Source of the DNA: Cyanobacteria bacterium OH_PDB_230
Lineage (GTDB): Bacteria; Cyanobacteriota; Vampirovibrionia; Gastranaerophilales; Gastranaerophilaceae
Assembly (NCBI GenBank): GCA_023421795.1
Contig: JAEZSO010000002.1
Span: 496,001-560,000 of the forward strand
DNA length: 64,000 bases
Reading direction: 5' to 3'
Shown here: piece by piece, positions 61,217-64,000 of the stretch
Layout: every line of letters starts with the position of its first letter
Numbering within the stretch: position 1 is the first letter of the stretch
Notes under the pieces: generated by a model
Told to the model about the DNA's origin: nothing
The model's input: the letters and a program-made list of their open reading frames with translations, nothing else
The model's database searches: none
Program-made: the position numbers and the translations under genes

Positions 61217-62296
61217 ATGAGCAAATTAAATCCTAAAAACGAAAAGATGAAACGATTGTTTCAAAAATACTGTAAATATTCAAAAGGATATTCGGAAAAA
61301 TCCATTACGCTTTATCTTAAAGCAATTTATGCTTATGAAGAGGTAACAAGTTTTGAATGTTTTTCAAAGTTTAATGATGATAAAGCAATTGATTTTAGAG
61401 AAAAACTTATAAATTCAAAACAAAAAAGAGCATTAAGTACGGTTTATGATTACTTAAGATATTTAAAAATATTCTTTATATGGATTTCAAATCAACAAGG
61501 ATATAAGAAACCGATTAATAAAGAACATATTGAATGTTTAAGACTTTCGAGAGAACAGACAGAAATTGCATTAACTCCCCAACGTGAACGCTATCCGACT
61601 TTAGAAATTGTTCAAAAAGTTGTTCATTCAATGCCAGCAACGAATGAAATTGAATTTAGAGATAGAGCTTTAATCAGCTTTACTCTTCTTTCAGGAATGA
61701 GAGACAAGGCAATTATAAGTTTACCGATAAAATGTTTTGATGTAGAAAGCTTGGAGGTGTATCACGATGTTAAAGCAGGGGTTAAATCGAAATTTGGTAA
61801 GACTCATCAAACTTATCTTTTCCCTTTTGATGAGCGTATGCTTAGTTATGTTATTGACTGGTACAACTATTTAGTGAAAGAAAAATTCTACTCTTTAGAA
61901 TCGCCATTATTTACTAGAAATAAAGTTGAGCAAGGAGAAAATTCTAAATGCTTTATATCTAATTCAATAGAGCCAGTATTTTGGCAAACAACAACTCCAA
62001 TAACAGAGATATTTAAGCAAAGATTTGAACAGGCTGGCATGGAATATTATTCTCCTCATACGTTTAGGCACTTGGCAAACTATTTGACTAAAAAGGCTTG
62101 TAGGTCAATTGAAGAGTTTCAAGCCGTATCTCAAAACTTTGGACATCAACATATGGGAACAACTTTTTCAAGTTATGGCAAACTTCCCGCGTATCAGGTG
62201 AAAGAGACAATCCAAAAGCTTGATTTTTCAGGCAAGAAAAAACAAGGAATTTCAAAAGAAAAATTAGAAAAATTACTAGAAATGATAGAAGATTGA
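61217..62296 (+). CDS. Tyrosine recombinase/integrase
   Basis: 359 residues of the lambda-integrase family: an N-terminal SAM-like core-binding domain (to ~115), then the catalytic domain with R162 in LLSGMRDKAI, H281 and R284 in HTFRHLA, H310 in FGHQHMG, and tyrosine Y320 in FSSYG. All catalytic residues are present, so it should be active. The element thus has both serine and tyrosine recombinases. It may resolve multimers, mobilise a nested element, or be a remnant. A terminator follows. Confidence 0.88.
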   Translation: MSKLNPKNEKMKRLFQKYCKYSKGYSEKSITLYLKAIYAYEEVTSFECFSKFNDDKAIDFREKLINSKQKRALSTVYDYLRYLKIFFIWISNQQGYKKPINKEHIECLRLSREQTEIALTPQRERYPTLEIVQKVVHSMPATNEIEFRDRALISFTLLSGMRDKAIISLPIKCFDVESLEVYHDVKAGVKSKFGKTHQTYLFPFDERMLSYVIDWYNYLVKEKFYSLESPLFTRNKVEQGENSKCFISNSIEPVFWQTTTPITEIFKQRFEQAGMEYYSPHTFRHLANYLTKKACRSIEEFQAVSQNFGHQHMGTTFSSYGKLPAYQVKETIQKLDFSGKKKQGISKEKLEKLLEMIED

Positions 62297-62316
62297 AATT
62301 GAATATAAAAACTTTA

Positions 62317-62341
62317 AGAGGGCTTAGGCTCTCTTTTTTTA
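62317..62341 (+). terminator. Terminator after the tyrosine recombinase
   Basis: A seven-base-pair stem (AGAGGGC/GGCTCTCT region, one G-U pair) with a four-base loop and a run of seven T. Confidence 0.8.
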
Positions 62342-62345
62342 TGTC

Positions 62346-62663
62346 TTATTTGAATAATGCAAATAAAGCAACTAATAAAGATGCTCCAGCAATAATTATT
62401 GAAGCCCAAAATTGCCTTGTTGATGACTTTTGATTTTGTAAAGTGCATTCTAAAACTTTTTTTGTATAGCCTGCGTTTTCATTTGTTAAACTGCGAGCTT
62501 CGTCAAGTATTAAAGTTTGTTTTTTAAGCTCTTCCGCTTGAATAATTTGCTGGTTCTCTATATAAAGTTGCCTTTTTTGCTCGGCTTCAACTTGTTTCAT
62601 AATTTCGCCAAGTTGTTGAGCATTAGTCACATTTTGCAATCTGCTATCTGTATTGTTTTTCAT
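62346..62663 (-). CDS. Small C-tail-anchored coiled-coil protein
   Basis: 105 residues. The first ~80 are polar and helical with a coiled-coil stretch (QLGEIMKQVEAEQKRQLYIENQQ), and the last ~20 form one transmembrane helix (FWASIIIAGASLLVALFALF), leaving almost nothing beyond it. This is a tail-anchored layout. It lies directly downstream of the DGQHR/sensor fusion gene, 37 bases away, probably co-transcribed. It could be a membrane effector in that pair, as small membrane proteins are in several defence systems, but this is inference. Confidence 0.55.
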   Translation of the reverse strand: MKNNTDSRLQNVTNAQQLGEIMKQVEAEQKRQLYIENQQIIQAEELKKQTLILDEARSLTNENAGYTKKVLECTLQNQKSSTRQFWASIIIAGASLLVALFALFK

Positions 62664-62700
62664 ATATCCCTCTATTCCGAAAAAAGCATCAACCCTCTTT

Positions 62701-64000
62701 TTATTTGATTCCGAAATGTAATTTTATTCTTTTTTCTATTTCTTTTTTAAATTGGGTCAAATTTTTAAATCTTAATTGGCTATAACCTCTAAGATTAAAT
62801 CCAACATCATATTTTTGCTCATTTTCTTTACCTTTTTCAGGCTCTTTCATAACTAAAAGGATATTATCATTCAATCCCTTACCTTTAATAAAACCCATCG
62901 CGTAACCTATTTCGTGATATACATTTTGCTTTTGATAAGTTAAATCAGCAATTATATAGCCAGAATTTTCAATATGAGAAAGTATTTCATCTGTGATTAT
63001 ATATGAATAACTTTTTTCAAGTTCGTCTATTCTTATAGGCTCTGGAAAATTTATTTTAGATTCTCTTGCTATCTTTTCGATTACTTCTTTAGTTGCGTTA
63101 AACATATCATCGCAATCATCTTTTCCGAAAGGCATTGAAACAAAGATTTGTCTTGATTTACTATCTAAAACCTTTTCAAAAATCTTGACTATGTCATAAG
63201 CTTCAACTTCTTTAATTTCATTAAGATTATTATTTTTTATCCAATTAATGAATAAATTTAACTTGCAATTATTCTCAAAAAGCTCATCTAATACTTTGTA
63301 ATGAACAATTGAAATAAACAAACCCTCACTCAATCTCTGAGAATCCAGCTCTTTTGCGAAAGTAAAACTATCATTTATAATTTTACACAAAAATGATGCG
63401 CTCTTAAGAATAGGGTTCTTGCTAGTATTTTTTATAAGAAAACTTACTAGATTTAAAAATGTAGTTCTATAATTTTCATTAAAATAATCTATAATCTGGC
63501 GACCAATATAATTGCTTTTTAATTGTCGTAATAATTCATTTGTTAACGAATATTCCTCCCCAAATAAATCAGAAATTTCCTGCGGGGAAAAATCGAACTC
63601 TGTATTTATAACAGCAAAATCATCATTGAATATTGTTTTTAGACTTTCTTCAATGCTTAAAGGAGTGTGTTTAAAATTTATATTATGAAAAAGAATTTTT
63701 TCGTCTTTATAATGAATATCCTTTATTAAAAAAACAATACAGAAAGGGATTTCATAATCTTGAATTGGATTTATTAAATCTGTAAAGTTGGCTTCTAATC
63801 GATGATTTCCATCAATTCTATACAATTGAGTTTTTTCACTGTTGAAGCTAAGACTAATTTTTTGCTTGGTTTTGATAAATTTAAGTTCAAGGTTTTTCGC
63901 CTTGTAGTTTTGCTCTTCTCTTATTTTATTTAAAATCTCATAAGTATCGAAATTGCAACCTAAAATAACTTCAGGATAAAATAAATACTTTCCTTGTTTG
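62701..64000 (-). CDS. DGQHR/DndB-like and nucleoside-deoxyribosyltransferase/TIR-like fusion (5' end outside window)
   Basis: The frame is open for 432 residues to the window edge; a possible TTG start at 63825 is only internal, since conserved sequence continues upstream (KYLFYPEVILG at the edge). The N-part has LYRIDGNHRLEANF, the DGQHR signature of DndB-like proteins, and a helical middle of ~150 residues. The C-terminal ~140 residues begin QIFVSMPFGKDDCDDMF and contain IENSGYIIADLTYQKQNVYHEIGYAMGF, the pattern of a nucleoside-deoxyribosyltransferase/TIR-like fold found in nucleotide-sensing and antiphage effectors. It may sense or degrade nucleotides when DNA modification or phage is detected. 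The role is inferred. Confidence 0.65.
   Translation of the reverse strand, partial: KQGKYLFYPEVILGCNFDTYEILNKIREEQNYKAKNLELKFIKTKQKISLSFNSEKTQLYRIDGNHRLEANFTDLINPIQDYEIPFCIVFLIKDIHYKDEKILFHNINFKHTPLSIEESLKTIFNDDFAVINTEFDFSPQEISDLFGEEYSLTNELLRQLKSNYIGRQIIDYFNENYRTTFLNLVSFLIKNTSKNPILKSASFLCKIINDSFTFAKELDSQRLSEGLFISIVHYKVLDELFENNCKLNLFINWIKNNNLNEIKEVEAYDIVKIFEKVLDSKSRQIFVSMPFGKDDCDDMFNATKEVIEKIARESKINFPEPIRIDELEKSYSYIITDEILSHIENSGYIIADLTYQKQNVYHEIGYAMGFIKGKGLNDNILLVMKEPEKGKENEQKYDVGFNLRGYSQLRFKNLTQFKKEIEKRIKLHFGIK

Overview
The window is AT-rich, gene-dense chromosomal DNA from a diderm bacterium. It encodes a three-POTRA Omp85/BamA, a complete MinCDE set, LL-diaminopimelate aminotransferase and a radical-SAM/Memo/AMMECR1 cluster. 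Many otherwise cytosolic-looking enzymes carry a short N-terminal tail with an aromatic motif of the SFG / NFxA / FSG type. Together these traits best fit the non-photosynthetic Cyanobacteriota relatives of the gut (Vampirovibrionia/Melainabacteria, Gastranaerophilales). That placement is inferred from gene content and was not tested by a database search.

Layout. 1-5 kb: end of a methyltransferase, a kinase-like tailed protein, an MdaB-like flavoprotein, and a divergent AmmeMemoRadiSam pair (radical SAM enzyme versus a Memo-AMMECR1 fusion). 5-8.4 kb: a three-gene envelope operon (anchored VWA protein, FHA-like multi-pass membrane protein, zinc-ribbon/TonB-C-like protein) closed by a bidirectional terminator. 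8.5-21.5 kb: glycogen synthase-like protein with a membrane-anchored extension, dapL with a palindromic operator, PRPP synthetase with a tail, an SGNH-hydrolase-like protein, cobO, a GlmS-like isomerase without glutaminase, a secreted trypsin-like protease, tRNA-Leu(CAA) and a TPR metallopeptidase-like protein. 21.5-28.5 kb: comM, then a minus-strand operon bamA-tsaE-tsaB-zinc ribbon-methyltransferase. 28.6-31.2 kb: a HisA-HisI-HisE fusion followed by hisD.

31.7-41.4 kb: a single pyrimidine operon covering all steps from bicarbonate to UMP (pyrK-pyrD-pyrE-pyrB-pyrC-pyrF::carA-carB). It starts with a strong promoter, a 40-codon leader ORF rich in UUU/UUC codons, and an intrinsic terminator lying inside that ORF. 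This arrangement resembles enterobacterial pyrBI attenuation. 41.5-53.8 kb: tailed 5'-nucleotidase, aroA, a second SGNH-like protein, a histidine kinase/response regulator pair, TPR protein, a UvrD-type helicase with a RecB-type Fe-S nuclease, and small FeoA-like and zinc-ribbon proteins. 54-56.5 kb: minC-minD-minE, with unusually acidic additions in MinC and MinE.

56.66 kb to the window end: a mobile island inserted at the 3' part of the initiator tRNA-fMet gene. A large serine recombinase gene reads into the tRNA and takes its stop codon from the anticodon loop. The island carries an XRE repressor, a divergent promoter switch, small HTH/excisionase-like proteins, a ParB-like protein, a tyrosine recombinase, and at the right edge a cargo pair: a small tail-anchored protein and a protein fusing a DGQHR/DndB-like N-terminal part to a C-terminal nucleoside-deoxyribosyltransferase/TIR-like sensor domain. 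That cargo is the best candidate for an undescribed defence-type system here, and it is cut by the window edge.
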